From assembly GCA_963971305.1 (NCBI GenBank), contig OZ020306.1:54720686-54784685 (forward strand): 64,000 nt of DNA, in the 5' to 3' direction. The notes below the pieces were generated by a model. It saw nothing but the letters and a program-made list of their open reading frames with translations, had not been told where the DNA came from and searched no databases. Position numbers and translations under genes: made by a program. Origin of the DNA: Arcuatula senhousia. Lineage: Eukaryota > Mollusca > Bivalvia > Mytilida > Mytilidae. Below, in pieces: positions 33,542 through 45,283 of this stretch. Positions within the stretch are counted from its first letter, which is position 1. The number at the start of each line of letters is the position of its first letter.

Positions 33542-34747
33542 TGTCTCGCCTGCGAAGTAGATTGGGACATACGTGTTACTTTACCAGCGGCGACGGCGGT
33601 GGCGTTAATTTTGTGGGTAAGGTTTTATGAGAACCTCCATATCTCAAGAACTAGATGTCCTAGGTTGATAAAACTTGGTATGCATATGCCCCGGTAATAG
33701 CTTAGCACAGTTGCATCCTCATCTTTTGACCTTGACCTTGATTTTCCGGTTGAGTGATTTTGACAATTTTCAATACATATAACGAATGAAGGTTTTTCGA
33801 GTACCTCCATATCTCAAGAACTATAAATCCTAAGTTAATGAACCTTGGTATGCATATGCCCCAGTAGTAGCTTAGCACATCTTTTGACCTTGACCTTGAT
33901 TTTCCGGTTGATTGACTTTGACAATTTTCAATACAGAAATAAGCAATGGTAAAGTTTTGCGAGCACATCCATATCTCAAGAACTATAGGTCCTAGATTGA
34001 TGAAACTTGGTATGCATATGCCCTAGTAGTAGCTTAGCAAAGTTGCGCCCCCATCTTTTGACCTTTACCTTGATTTTTCGGTTGAGTGACATTGACAATT
34101 TTCAATACATATACATGTAATAGCAATGTTAAGGTTTTGCAAACACCTCCATATTTCAAGAACTAAAAGTCCTAGGTTGATGAAACTTGGTATGCATATG
34201 CCCCAGTAGTAGCTTAGCACATCGTTTGACCTTGACTTGATTTTCCGGTTGCGTGACGTTGACAATTTTTAATACAGAAATAAGCAATAGTAAAGTTTTG
34301 CGAGCACATCCATATCTCAAGAACTATAAGTCCTAGAATGATGAAAATTGGTATGCATATGCCCTAGTAGTAGCTTAGTAAAGTTGCGCCCCCATCTTTT
34401 GACCTTTACCTTGATTTTCTGGTTGAGTGACATTGACAATTTTCAATACATATAATAGCAATGTTAAGGTTTTGCAAACACCTCCATATTTCAAGAACTA
34501 AAAGTCCTAGGTTGATGAAACTTGGTATGCATATGTTCCAGTAGAAGCTTAGCACAGTTGCATTCCCATCTTTTGACTTTGACTTGATTTTCTGGTTCAG
34601 TGACTTTGATTATTTTTATTGCATATATTAGCAATGTTTAAGTTTATAAACACCTTTTGATCTCAGACATTGAAAATTCTTATAAATTCAAAATATAGTG
34701 TAAGTAAAAAAGAATTATTGTTTCTGGTGGTGCTGGCAGGCGAGACA
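33542..34747. mobile_element. TGTCTCGCCTGC inverted-repeat element, copy 2
   Basis: The same perfect 12-bp ends as copy 1 (33542-33553 and 34736-34747) and the same interior unit, here about six copies of 161-180 bp; TGCATATG lies near 33681, 33851, 34012, 34192, 34353 and 34528. Units alternate between two subtypes: some lack the GTTGCATCCCC block and read GCTTAGCACATC. This suggests expansion of a two-unit block after or before insertion. Non-coding. Confidence 0.8.
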
Positions 34748-34870
34748 TACTTTAGTGGTAATAAATAGAGTGAATAATCTACTTTTTACTTTCTACCTTT
34801 GTTTAACGCAAGATCTGCATACTAGGTTATTCTTTCCAACATTAAAAAGAATATTTATAATTTCTATTGG

Positions 34871-37800
34871 AAGTGCAGTGACAATTTCAAATAACGTGCT
34901 TATTTTCGGAGTTTAATCAACCGGGTGGACACACGGCTAATTCTTATTTTTTCGTTTAGAGTATACCCTAGGGCTACTTTTTTGCCTGGTCGTAAAGGTT
35001 TCCCGTGGTGCAATTTTTTTTTATTGGCGATAAATGAAGACCTCTTTATTTTTTGATATTTTTTGCTTCAAACTTTGTTCAATCAGAAATTGTAGACAGC
35101 ACTTTTTTTTCGTAAAACTTTTATTGAATTATAGAAATGAATATGTAAGGAAGATAAACTTAAATTTTCAAGTAAATCCATCCACGGGTTTAAAAGATAT
35201 AAAAGTTTTTAGAATATGCTTAGATTTTCCGTAGTTTTGACGCATTCCGTTTACGATATTTAGCGAAAACATGCGTGTAAAATATATATTTTGCTGTTTC
35301 TATGTTGTCTTTAATCAATCAAAAAGGATAAATATATTTTGTGCTTTTTACTCTCAATCACTTTTTCCTAATTCATAAAATTCATTTCGTGGTTAAATGA
35401 AATCTAAAACTCTAATTTACGGAAACATCCCATACCATCACCGATACGATTTCAAACTTACAATTTTGTTTATATTTCAGATATGTACTCTTACAAATGT
35501 GTTGATAAATAAAAGTGTTAAATTTGCATTTTGGTAGTTGGAAATGGTTTAGAAGGGTATTAGATTTTTGAATAGTTGGTTCTGAATCATTTTTGTTATT
35601 GTTTGTTTCATCTTAAGTGGAAATTTAGGACTTTTTAGTTGTTATTAATTGGTGCAACCAAATACCGAACATGTCACAGTTGGTTGGAAGTCCCTTAAAG
35701 TTGGAGGTTAAGCGGAGTCGTTTAATGATATGTTGGGACAGATGTGTTATTTGTCAAAAATATGTAGAAGAAAAACTTACTTCTTGTTCGGAAAAAGGTA
35801 AAGGTACTCTGTTTCATGCCGTAAATGTTAGACAGGATGATGTATACCGCAGACTTTATGACGAAGTTTCATCTTTGGATGAAATATCAGTTGATCGCAT
35901 CCGCTATCACAAATCTTGCTATAGATCATATACTAGCAAAGTTAACCTTGCTCGGTATCATCCGGAAAATGCAGTGGCCGATGAGGGTAAACAAAACATT
36001 GTATCATCGCAACATGCTCGGACCAGATCCTATTGTAGTATTCCTATAGAGTGGTCAGTATGCATCTTTTGTAAGAAACAGTCATACAAGAAAGACAGAA
36101 AATTGAAAAAGGTAGAATCCAAAGAAAGAGTTGACAGTTTACTTGAGGCAGCGAGAAAGAAATTGGATTTTGACATGGAACATATACTTTCAAATGCAGG
36201 TTTTATTGACAAAGCATTATACCATTCCTCGTGCATAACAATTTATCTACTAAAAAAGGAAAAAACTTCTGTTGAAAGTAAAGATGATAATGAACATGAT
36301 GTCGCTTTTCAGCATCTCATTTCGACAATTCACGATGATCTGATAATAAGGAAAAAGGCATTTTCAATGAACATGTTGCTCGAAAGATTTTGTAAGTTTC
36401 TGTCTCCTGAATTAGCTTCTAAGTATACAAGCCAGAAGTTGCAGAGACGCATTGAAAATTATTACGGAGACCAAATTGTTATTCAAACTGATAATGGTCA
36501 AGGTAAGACAAATATGTTGTTTAGCAGTTCAATTACTGTTGCCGAGGCGATTAAAGCAGCACGGCATTTAAAAGAAGAACTGCGAATGGCAGAGTTAGAG
36601 TCAAGCTTTGTAGATGCACAGGATTTGGAAGAAGATCAGATTCTCCACAAGGCCGCATTAATTTTGCGCAGTCAACTCAATGAGGTAAATCTTACCGATG
36701 ATTACTTTCCATCTCCATGTGAGATTTCCTTTGAAGAATCGCTTAAATCCATCTCAGCTTCATTGGTAGTCTTCCTTTCTGGAATTTTGAGTGACCAGTT
36801 TCTACATAAGGAGCACCAATTCAGTGACCTTTCTCTCGAAAAGAAACGCAAGTGTGTTGCCATTGCAGAATGTCTTCTGTCATTGTGTAAAAGACGATCC
36901 ACCCCATTTACTCTTGGTCTAGCATTACAATTACATCATGATTATGGTTCCAAACAGCTAATAGAAACTATCAATGCTCATGGTTTTTGTGCATCTTACT
37001 CAGAGGTTCGTACCTTTCTGACCAGTGCAGCTAACCATGAAATAGAGAAAAATCGAGATGGTTCTTATGTACCCAGTGGTATCATTCCTCTTCCATCTGG
37101 GGGTGCTTTTATCCATGAAGGTGCTGACAATGTAGATTTGAACGCAGAGACCATCGACGGCAAGAACACATTTCATTCAATGGCCAGAGCCGTCTTTCAG
37201 ATTCGTACTGTTAGTGAAAATGGGGAATCGGATCTTCCATCATATAACGAAAAGGTCCAGCGTGGCCTTCAAAGATCTCTTGTTCTAGACGAAGATTCAT
37301 CAAAAATGTTAGACTGTCTCCCGTTCCAAAAACCAAAAGAAAGATGTGGACCTCGACGTTATACCGGTGCCTTCGAACAAGTACAGTCGTGTGGAAAGAA
37401 CGCTATCAATGGTCCTGATGTTCCATGGGTTTTACTTCGTATGTTTAGCAGAGGCTTTGTTCAGGAAATACCTATCACAGTACCAATTGCAAAACAAATT
37501 ATACCATTTTGGACTGGATTTAACAAGCATTTTTCTGAACTAAGCAAATCATACGCCTTTGTTTCATATGCACCTGTAATAGACGCCAAGCCCAGTGATA
37601 TGGCAACTGTATATACTGCTATGATAAAATGTCTTGAAATGTCTAAACGAATGGGACAAAACAAATCCGTTCAAACATTTGATCAACAGCTTTATGCAGT
37701 TGCAAAACAAGTCAAATGGGCTATGCCTGACACATTCACAGACCATGAACTGCGATTAGGTGGATTTCACACCCTTTCATGTTTTATGTCAGCTATCGGT

Positions 37801-40800
37801 AAAATTTGGACATCAGCTGGACTCCGTGATTTACTTGTAGACTCGGGTGTCTATGCTGGTTGTACCGTCGATCAGATGTTGCAAGGTAAACAATTCAATC
37901 GCGCTGTTAGAGGATTCACTCTTGTCTATGAAGTACTGATGGCCACATTCCTGGAATCCTTTCTTGTTTGGTGTAAGACTGAAGATCGTCTCCATCAAGT
38001 TTGTTCTACGTTTTGGGATAGTTTGGTAGATGTACATTATTCATGGTCAACTTCAACCAAAGTAGACAAGGTTAAAGATTACATTCAGTTGTTTTTTCGT
38101 GATCTTGGTCCTTTGATACACGAGTTTTGTGAGTATGGTTGTCAGATTTCACCAACGTTCAAGTTTTGGGAAATGTTTCTCAGAGCAGTAGAGGTTATTC
38201 TTGCGAATATAAGAGCAGAAAGATCAGGTGATTGGAACCTTCATTTGCAGTCAGTGTTCTCCATGTTGCCATATTTTTTTGTTGCCAATAAAACAAATTA
38301 TGCCAGATGGACACCAGCTTATTTACTCGATATGCTTTCCTTACCCGAAGAGGTTAAATCTGCTTTTATGTCAGGCAGCTTTGCTATCAGACAAATTTCA
38401 GGAAAGTTTAATGGCATATGGAGTGATATGGCAACAGAGAAAACTGTGATAAAAGATAGTAAAGGAAATGGTGGCATAGTAGGTTTAACCCGACAGAAAT
38501 CTGCATTGCTCCGTTGGACTATCACCAGACACATCCTTGGCCAGTTTGCCTCAGAGATGAAAAAAAGGTCAGGTATAAACACCGAAAATGATGTTGATCA
38601 TGAAGAAAATCGACCAACAGCTATGACACGAGATGAAGAGCACGCTTCCACTCTCATTGACCATATCAAAACCAGTATGACGAATCCATTTGATTTAGAT
38701 AATCCTCCTAAATCTTTGGTCAATATTTCAACTGGTTTGGTAGCCACAAAGGAAGTACAACAATCACTAGTGAAGTGTCTTGATCAAGGAAATCAGATGG
38801 TCAAAACATTTGTCGATGGAAGTTTTGATGACAAAGGATGTCGAGATATTTATGCGCCTATAAGTAGATCATCACTAAAGACATTCGAAGATATGAACAA
38901 GGCTTGTAACCTTAAATGTCGATCAGGAGAAATGATAAAGGCGCATATTAATCCCGAGCTTGTTTTTTCGGCGAGCTCTTTCTTTGTCGACTCTTCGTGA
39001 AGATGTCACAATTGAAAAAGTTTTGGCATTTCCCATTGGTCCCATACCGACAGCTTTGTTTCATGACGATGGGTCCATGCGCAAATGCTGCAAGTCTGAC
39101 TTCATTCATGCCCTTGAAAACGATGTTTGTTCTGCCTTTTCCTTGCGACAATGGAGTTCAAATAGTTCTGTTTTGATCAGGGATGGCATGGCAGTTGTCC
39201 AGAGTTTTGATGTGAAAAGGCTTGACACATTTGCTGACTTGGCCAGACACTATTTTAGTTCGGCAATATCAAATTTCTCGGGTGGTTTATATAGTTGTTT
39301 GATGGATGTTTTTGATAGATATGACACAACGGAATCTACCAAATCAGCAGAAAGATTACGACGTTCTTCTTGTGGTGGACAGAAAGTGTATAATATTACA
39401 GAAAGCACAAAGATTCCCGAATGGAGAAAGTTTTTGGGATCATCCAAAAATAAACAAAACCTGATCGAATATTTAGGCGACTATGCCTTAAATCACTTCC
39501 ATGAATTTGGATTCCAAAATGAACAGGAATTTATATTGGCAGGAGCATTTGGAAACCCAGAAATTGTCAAAGTGTTTGGATCAGGGTCTGTTGCTGATGT
39601 AGTGGATCTATTTAGCACACAAGAAGAGGCAGATACAAGGATTATTTTGCATTCAATATTTGCTGATAGAAACTTCACACAAAATGGTGAACCAGGTAGG
39701 ATTGTTGTGAAATCTCCAGATACCGATGTTTTATTGTGCATTAGCTTTTTTCACCAGTTTCAAAGCACGAGTGAAATGTGGTTTCAAACAGGAAGTATCT
39801 CATCAGTAAAAGATGGAAGGCGTTTCATTCCAGTCCACGATTTATGCGAATCTATTGGTCCAGTTCTTTGTCATATATTGCCTGCTGCCCATGCACTGAC
39901 AGGTTGTGACACCACCTCGTCCTTATTTGGTATTGGCAAGAAGTCGGTTTTGAAGGCTTTGAAATCAAATTCTGCTAGATATGAAACACTGAGAAACCTT
40001 TCAAACACAGATTCCGAAGTAGTAGTTGCTGCAGGAAGAATTCTTATTGCAGATCTTTATGATTCAAAAGGTAAGAATTCTCCGACTCACTCAGACTTGA
40101 ATAAGCTGAGGGTAAAGTTGGCCTCAACCAAAGACATAAGCTTAGTACGTCTCCCCCCCTTCAGAAGCAGCATTCAAACAACATATGCTTCGGGTTTCAT
40201 TGCAGACTTATACATGGATGAATTCAGGTGTTTCAAAGCCTCCACCACGATCACCGTTAGAATATGGCTGGCAACGTTTAAATGGAATTTTACAGCCAGT
40301 ATTCTTTGAGGGACAAATGACATCAGACTTTTTGAAAGATCTGATATGTACTTGCAGGGGGAAAAATATTTGCAGTCAATCATGTGTTTGTTTTGAACAG
40401 AATCTTGGATGTACTAGTGTTTGTGTATGTCAGGGCAACGAAGACTGCAAAAATGTCAACACTCTAAGGGCTGACTCAGTTGAATCGGACGAATGAGAAA
40501 TGTAAAGTGCAAAGTTGAACAATATGACCTCAGTTAAACACTATTAAGTGTTTTTTTATCTTTTAACTTTTTGTGATTTGATGTTTTTAAAATGTATTTT
40601 GTTTGTTTGTTTTTGTTATGCGACTGCATTTGGCTTTTGTTAATATTCATCTTGTTATTTTGTCTTTATTAGTTTTACCCTCTTCCTTTTTGTGTTAGTC
40701 GTTTTAGAAGAAAGGACATAGTTTATCAGGATTTTATTTTTGATAATGTTTTTTATAAAGGTCGAACTGGCTGCCAGGTTCATAGCAAAATATTCTATGT

Positions 40801-41529
40801 GCTGGTGTTTTAATGCACAATGCACGTCCTCTTTTGTATGTATTTGGAACTGTTTAAAATGTATTTTTGGGGGTTTGGGGCGACTGTTTATGTAAAGATG
40901 AAATGGTGAATATTTTTGAGACCGAACAATTAAAGCAAATTTTGGGTTTTAAGCAGACTTGGGCCAAACAAAAATACTTTTGAGTCTTAAGTCAAATATG
41001 GCATTTCTTTGAAAGGGAAGGGGTGTTTAACATGGCTTCACTAAACCAAATTAGTTCCTATTGAGATGGAAACTTCCCAAAAAATATCTTACAACTGATT
41101 TCTTTCCAAATTAGTGACTATCTTTTACAAAATCATTCTATTTAGCAAGCACTTCCGGTTTTATTTTATAATATAGGAAAATACACCTAAGGCAAAAAAA
41201 GGGGAAATAATCTAGGGTACAAAAGAGTTATCGCCCTTGTTATTTTTGATTATTATCTTGAATATAGCAATAATCAATTTACAACAAAAAAATAAACAAA
41301 AGAACTTATAGTATTTAAAATATTTTTGTAAAAAGTCGAGATTCCGAAAAATTGGATATTGCAAATATGACCTTTGACCTTGATTTTTATCATTTTTGCA
41401 CCACTTGTAATCTTTACGACCAGGCAAACCAAAAGGCCCATTTATTCATCTTTCTAATGAGCCCAAATTTAGCCGTGTGTCAGGGTGGTTGATTAAAATT
41501 TAAAATTTATATCCTAAGTCACTGCACTA
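34871..41529 (+). mobile_element. Academ-like DNA transposon with long inverted ends
   Basis: A 6.7-kb element around one huge ORF. The ends are inverted repeats of about 150 bp with conserved blocks: AGTGCAGTGAC (34872-34882; mirrored at 41518-41528), AATCAACC then GACACACGGCTAA (to 34940; mirrored from 41471), TTTGCCTGGTCGTAAAG (34981-34997; 41412-41428) and GTGGTGCAA (mirrored at about 41396-41404). The trinucleotide TGG flanks both sides (34868-34870 and 41530-41532), a possible 3-bp target duplication. Long intronless ORF, XPG/PIN-like motifs and 3-bp duplication fit the Academ superfamily. Superfamily assignment is from memory of its features; the inverted ends are seen directly. Confidence 0.72.
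35671..40496 (+). pseudogene. Academ-like transposase with two 1-base frameshifts
   Basis: An intronless coding region in three consecutive frames: 35671-39000, then from about 38960 to 40309, then to the stop at 40494-40496. Two breaks sit in homopolymers: the T run at about 38963-38968 and the seven-C run at about 40152-40159; each looks like one surplus base, and without both the length divides by three (about 1,607 residues). N-terminal: two copies of a C-x2-C ... YH-x2-C module (CVICQ with YHKSCYRSY, CIFCKKQ with YHSSC). C-terminal third: SPDTDVLLCISFF and HALTGCDTTSSLFGIGKKSV, acid-rich motifs of XPG/PIN-type nucleases. The end is cysteine-rich (LICTCRGKN, then C-x-C pairs). Breaks may be mutation or homopolymer sequencing error; otherwise the frame is intact, suggesting a young copy. 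Confidence 0.7.
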
Positions 41530-41732
41530 TGGGAACAGTGAAACTTTATAATTTTGAACAAAATGACTACAAAGTTGACTTACATGTATCTCATTTTGTG
41601 AAAATTTATTGAAACATTTTTCATTGGTCCCAGGAAGCATCAACCAAGAGTCTTCAGATTTTTATCCAAGCAACCGGTAGAACTCTAAACCAAGTAAATT
41701 TCATCTGAAATTGCTTAATTATTGTAGTAAGG

Positions 41733-41948
41733 GAGCAACCATTTGATTTTTAGGGGGGGGGGGGCTATGGATATTTTCTTCGTCCTGCCTTTTTATTTTC
41801 GAAAATAATAGAGCCTGAATTTTTTTTTCAAAGCAACCAGTATAATTTTTTTTGGCCAAAAATACCATCCTGCCTTTTTATTTCTGGATTTTTGCCATCC
41901 TGCCTTTTTATTTCAAAAATATTCCCCCCATAAATATCAAATTGTCGG
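41733..41948. mobile_element. Small MITE with G-run and C-run near its ends
   Basis: GAGCAACCATTTGATTTTTA followed by 12 G (41753-41764) on the left; ATTCCCCCCATAAATATCAA then ATTGTCGG on the right, which reversed reads CCGACAATTTGATATTTATG then GGGGGG. The ends are imperfect inverted repeats of about 25 bp. Inside, TCCTGCCTTTTTATTT occurs three times. Non-coding. Confidence 0.55.
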
Positions 41949-42122
41949 TGAAGATATTTTTTATAACTTTCAGTATTAAGAAAAATAGCAAATAAACAAT
42001 AACCGCGACTTTTGAATATCTCAAGTCTACATGTGTATTTTCTAAGCCCTACATTGGGTCAGCTTTTGTATAATTCTACCTATACGGTATCTTCCGGAAA
42101 AAAAGTATGACGATTTCAAGTT

Positions 42123-42128
42123 TTTATT
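42123..42128 (-). terminator. Poly-A signal of the 12-cysteine inhibitor gene
   Basis: AATAAA on the minus strand, starting 16 bases after the stop codon of exon 3. An unusually short 3' UTR, but the best signal nearby. Confidence 0.5.
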
Positions 42129-42144
42129 ACTGCTATATAATATT

Positions 42145-42227
42145 TTATATTCTTGTACAATGACATCTTCCATCTACACAGTGAGGGTTTCCATGGTCAC
42201 AGTGGCATTGTGATTGTGTGGTACATG
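42145..42227 (-). CDS. 12-cysteine protease inhibitor (Cvsi-like), exon 3
   Basis: The acceptor CTCTTTTTAG lies just upstream (42228-42237 on the minus strand). The first two bases complete a Thr codon from exon 2. It encodes TCTTQSQCHCDHGNPHCVDG and then RCHCTRI and a stop at 42145-42147, giving the last six cysteines. The HG-x-P-x-C-x4-C-x-C-T-R pattern is a repeat of exon 2's V-x2-E-C-T-C-V-R end, consistent with the internal symmetry of the family. Together the three exons make exactly 80 codons including stop. Confidence 0.8.
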
Positions 42228-43778
42228 CTAAAAAGAGAAAACATTAAAAAATCACAACGTCAGCAATTGAAGCGGCAAGTGTATTGCCCTTAGTATAAGC
42301 AATATAAAAAAAAATGGGAATAAAAGTTAAGAAGCAGTGGTAACCAATGGGACACCAGAATGTCGAATTCCGAAATGGCAGACAATGCAAGCAAACACGA
42401 ACAAGGACAGGACGAAAAAACCGACATCATATAAAACACAGAAACACAAAACTACTGAATATCAGTCAACAACGCGAACTCTAGTCGTAATGAGAGCGCT
42501 CCGAAAGAGTAAGCGGTTCCTGCCAGCACACCTGACGCGCTGCAAATGTCCAATTCAGTGTGTCAAATCCGGTAAAGGAAGACAACAAAACCCCATAATA
42601 AACCAACATCTGCACTCATCTTAGATAAATAACATTATTTAAAACACGGACAACATGACGGATACACACATTTCTTAAACTTGTAAAATTTGTCTTGACC
42701 TAATAACATGAAACCGTAATTTTCAGAATAATTTTAACATGAACTTAAAGGTATATCGTTTTTCTCGCGTAACCCATTGATGCGAAATTATTGATAGTCA
42801 TAAACCTTTAATTTTTTTCGGCCTATCGTCTGACAAATAAAAAAAAATATTTCATTGTATTGAAAAAAAAAAAAAAAAAAAAAAAAAAAAACACAACAGA
42901 AAATAATGGGATGTGGAATAAATGTACGCAACACAGTCAATACTAGTAACGCTTGGAGATCCAAATGTACTACTAAACATATTTCTATGTATCGCTACTG
43001 ATTTGTTATTTCGTATCATGATTTCCCTATTAGAACGTCACAGAATACTAACATAGGATTATACTGCTTTTCGGTTGTTATATTTAGAACGGTTTTGATT
43101 AATTATACCACCGCTTCGAAAAAGAGGGGGTATTCTGGTTAATCTCTGTCCGTCCGTCCTTCCGCCTGTCCGTCCGTCCGCAACATAACATTCGTCACAG
43201 TTTTCTTAGAAACTTAATATCACAGTGACTTGAAATTTGACATATGAGTTCAGTGTGATGTTTTTTTATTGCGATAACCTAAATTATGTCGGATATCTAC
43301 TTCCTGTTTACCGACTTAATCAATTTTAAACATCACTAGCCAATAGCTGAAATTTTAGTAACATTTTTCTCAGCAACTATATATCACAGTGACTTGAAAT
43401 TTGGTACATGTATATGAGTTCAGTATGAGATCATTAATCGCAATTACCGAAATAAGGTCTGTCGGATATATTCTTCCTGTTTACTGACTTAGTCGATTTT
43501 CAACTAACTAGTCAGTTGATGAACATCAGCAACTACGTATCACAGTGACTTTAAAAGTTGGAATATGAGCTCAGTATGAGGTCCTTTATCGCGAGTACCG
43601 AAATAAGGTCTGTCGGATAACTGCTTCCTATTTACCGACTTTTTAAATCAATTTTTAAAGTCAATTTTCAATAATGATTTTCATTTGTTTTTTTGTGTAT
43701 GTCGACATTAGCAATAATCAGCGTAGCTTAACATTTTTTAAAGTGTTGAAATCTTTAGGTTATGAAAATCAAACTTAC
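42228..43778. other. Intron 2 of the Cvsi-like gene, repeat-filled
   Basis: Contains a dispersed repeat (about 42330-42625, with AAACACGAACAAGGACAGGA and TGCCAGCACACCTGACGCG), a poly-A run at about 42863-42890, a fragment of the GTACGCGAC family (about 42897-42985) and a relative of the ATACCCCCGCT element (43103-43650). No coding exon seen apart from the flanking ones. Confidence 0.55.
43103..43650. repeat. Relative of the ATACCCCCGCT element
   Basis: The left end TACCACCGCTTCGAAAAAGA and GGGGGTATTCTGG followed by a GTCCGTCCGTCC run match the left end at 7560. Three diverged tandem units follow, each with ATCACAGTGACTTGAAATTT and CTTCCTGTTTACCGACTTA. No mirrored right end could be found. 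Confidence 0.6.
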
Positions 43779-43898
43779 TATTTCCGGTAGCTCTTACGCA
43801 TGTGCACTCATGATTGACACATCTGACACTGTAGGCATTGTCGGAGCATGATGTTGTGTGGCAATCACTATCTCTTCCACATCTTTCACTGAGGACAA
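43779..43898 (-). CDS. 12-cysteine protease inhibitor (Cvsi-like), exon 2
   Basis: A 120-bp exon with phase-1 boundaries on both sides: acceptor TTTTCTATTTCAG ending at 43899, donor GTAAGTTT from 43778. It encodes the end of the signal peptide and the first half of the mature peptide: VVLSERCGRDSDCHTTSC, then SDNAYSVRCVNHECTCVRAT. With exon 3 the mature chain has 12 cysteines, the number found in oyster Cvsi inhibitors of subtilisin-type proteases (MEROPS family I84), secreted into haemolymph and implicated in defence against the parasite Perkinsus. Function here is inferred from the family. The open frame upstream of 43898 on this strand is intronic. Confidence 0.82.
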
Positions 43899-43902
43899 CT
43901 GA

Positions 43903-44195
43903 AATAGAAAATAATGAGATGTGGAATAAGTGTACGCGACACAGCTGACATAACAAGAGACAATTTAGAAAACTGACCACAATGGAAAACCGCCAGCAAA
44001 CTTCAACGACGCCAGTAGGCGCTGCTCGCCGTTCTGCAATTGGCCCATGGTCTAAATAAAATGCATATAATTCAAAACCAGTCCTGAAATAATCAAAGTT
44101 AGACCCCCCTTCTTAAACAGGGAACAGAAAACATAAAAAAGACAAGTACAAACAAAAGATTTGTCAAAGATTCCTGAAAGTTTACATCAGGCATA
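43903..44195 (+). repeat. GTACGCGAC-family repeat copy next to inhibitor exon 2
   Basis: Blocks AAATAATGAGATGTGGAATA, GTGTACGCGACACAGC, ACAATGGAAAACCGCCAGC, CTGCAATTGGCCC and AGATTCCTGAAAG. It begins within a few bases of the exon-2 splice acceptor, so its first bases may supply part of the polypyrimidine tract on the minus strand. Confidence 0.6.
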
Positions 44196-44499
44196 ATTTG
44201 TCTTTATTCATCATATTTTACAATAAAATAACTTGATTTCTTATATTATCTTATCTTATCAAACAGGCAAATATGACAATCAAGCGATCGACCTGGGATA
44301 GATTGCAAAATATCTAAACATAAAGGGATATGGAGTTTTTATGCATACATATATAAAAAAAAGCTCACAAGTGCGGGGAAAGATGCATGCAAATCTAATA
44401 AAGACGTCATGTTTTCCAGAGTCTTTTTTGAAAATTCAAAGTATAAAAGTGGTTTCAAAAGAACGATTAATAAAGTGATGCTTTGTATGCTTATCCCAA

Positions 44500-45150
44500 T
44501 GAGTCACCTCTCATCAGGGGCATCTGAATCAAAACAAAGAAAGGTCGAACACAGAAAAGATGAAAAAAACTCCTACACCAAAATTTTCAAACATGGAAGC
44601 CGAATCGAGCACCAAAGATATCGACCATGTGCATAAGAAGTAACAAAAATGGTGTTATCAACAATATTGAATTAAAACAACCGGAAAATTTCAATAAACA
44701 CATTAGTTCATTCGCGTCAGACAGGTTTGACGATCGGGCATGTGATTACATTCGGCGTTCTCTGGTCCACAAGCAGTGGTTATCGACCCATTGATGTCAA
44801 AATACAATACCAAAACGGATATGAAAACTGTTACTTTGGTTATGCTGTATATCGATATTTCAAGGAGTAACTTTTCATCAGCTGCATTTGAATCAAAACA
44901 TTGGAAGGTCAAAACCTAAAAGTATTGAATGAAAAGAACTCAAAACCAAAATGTTCGAACAGGGAAGCCAAATCTAGCACCGAGGATATCGACCATGTGC
45001 AGTTCAAAGAAAGAAACCTTGCGTTTTCAGCAATTCAGAATTAAACAATCGGGAATTTCAATAAAAAAAAATAATAGAAATTTAATGGTAATATCGTGTC
45101 AAACAAGTCTGACGACCAGGCTTGTGAAGTTAGGATATTTAAGAATAGTT
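44500..45150. repeat. Direct duplication inside intron 1
   Basis: Two diverged copies (about 44500-44790 and 44870-45150) share CATCTGAATCAAAACAA-like, GGAAGCC, ATATCGACCATGTGCA, CAATAAA and GTCTGACGACC-type blocks. A third, shorter relative lies at about 62215-62350, upstream of the second inhibitor gene. On the minus strand the two copies keep a short similar peptide, PDRQTCLTR beside PGRQTCLTR. Confidence 0.55.
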
Positions 45151-45174
45151 TCATTAATAATAACCATCTAACAT

Positions 45175-45283
45175 GACTTCGTGATGTACATTCAAACAAA
45201 AAGTGGATTTCATCTTCAACTGTCTGGTTACATAATTTACATGTTCTCTGAAAATAAAATATTCTTACATCTACCAGTTTCAA
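45175..45283 (-). pseudogene. LINE C-terminal zinc-knuckle fragment
   Basis: The minus strand encodes CKLCNQTVEDEIHFLFEC, the C-x2-C...H-x4-C knuckle that follows the reverse transcriptase in many LINEs. The frame is broken on both sides. Related to, but diverged from, the fragment at 17285. Confidence 0.6.

Noticed and set aside
36030..38582. Minus-strand frames inside the Academ-like ORF
   Set aside because: Shadows of a 1,600-codon reading frame with recognisable motifs on the + strand.
43899..43980. Minus-strand N-terminal extension of inhibitor exon 2 (starting MVSFLNCLLLC)
   Set aside because: It resembles a signal peptide by composition but lies in the intron and within the GTACGCGAC repeat; the true signal exon at 47.7 kb has the matching phase and a paralogue.
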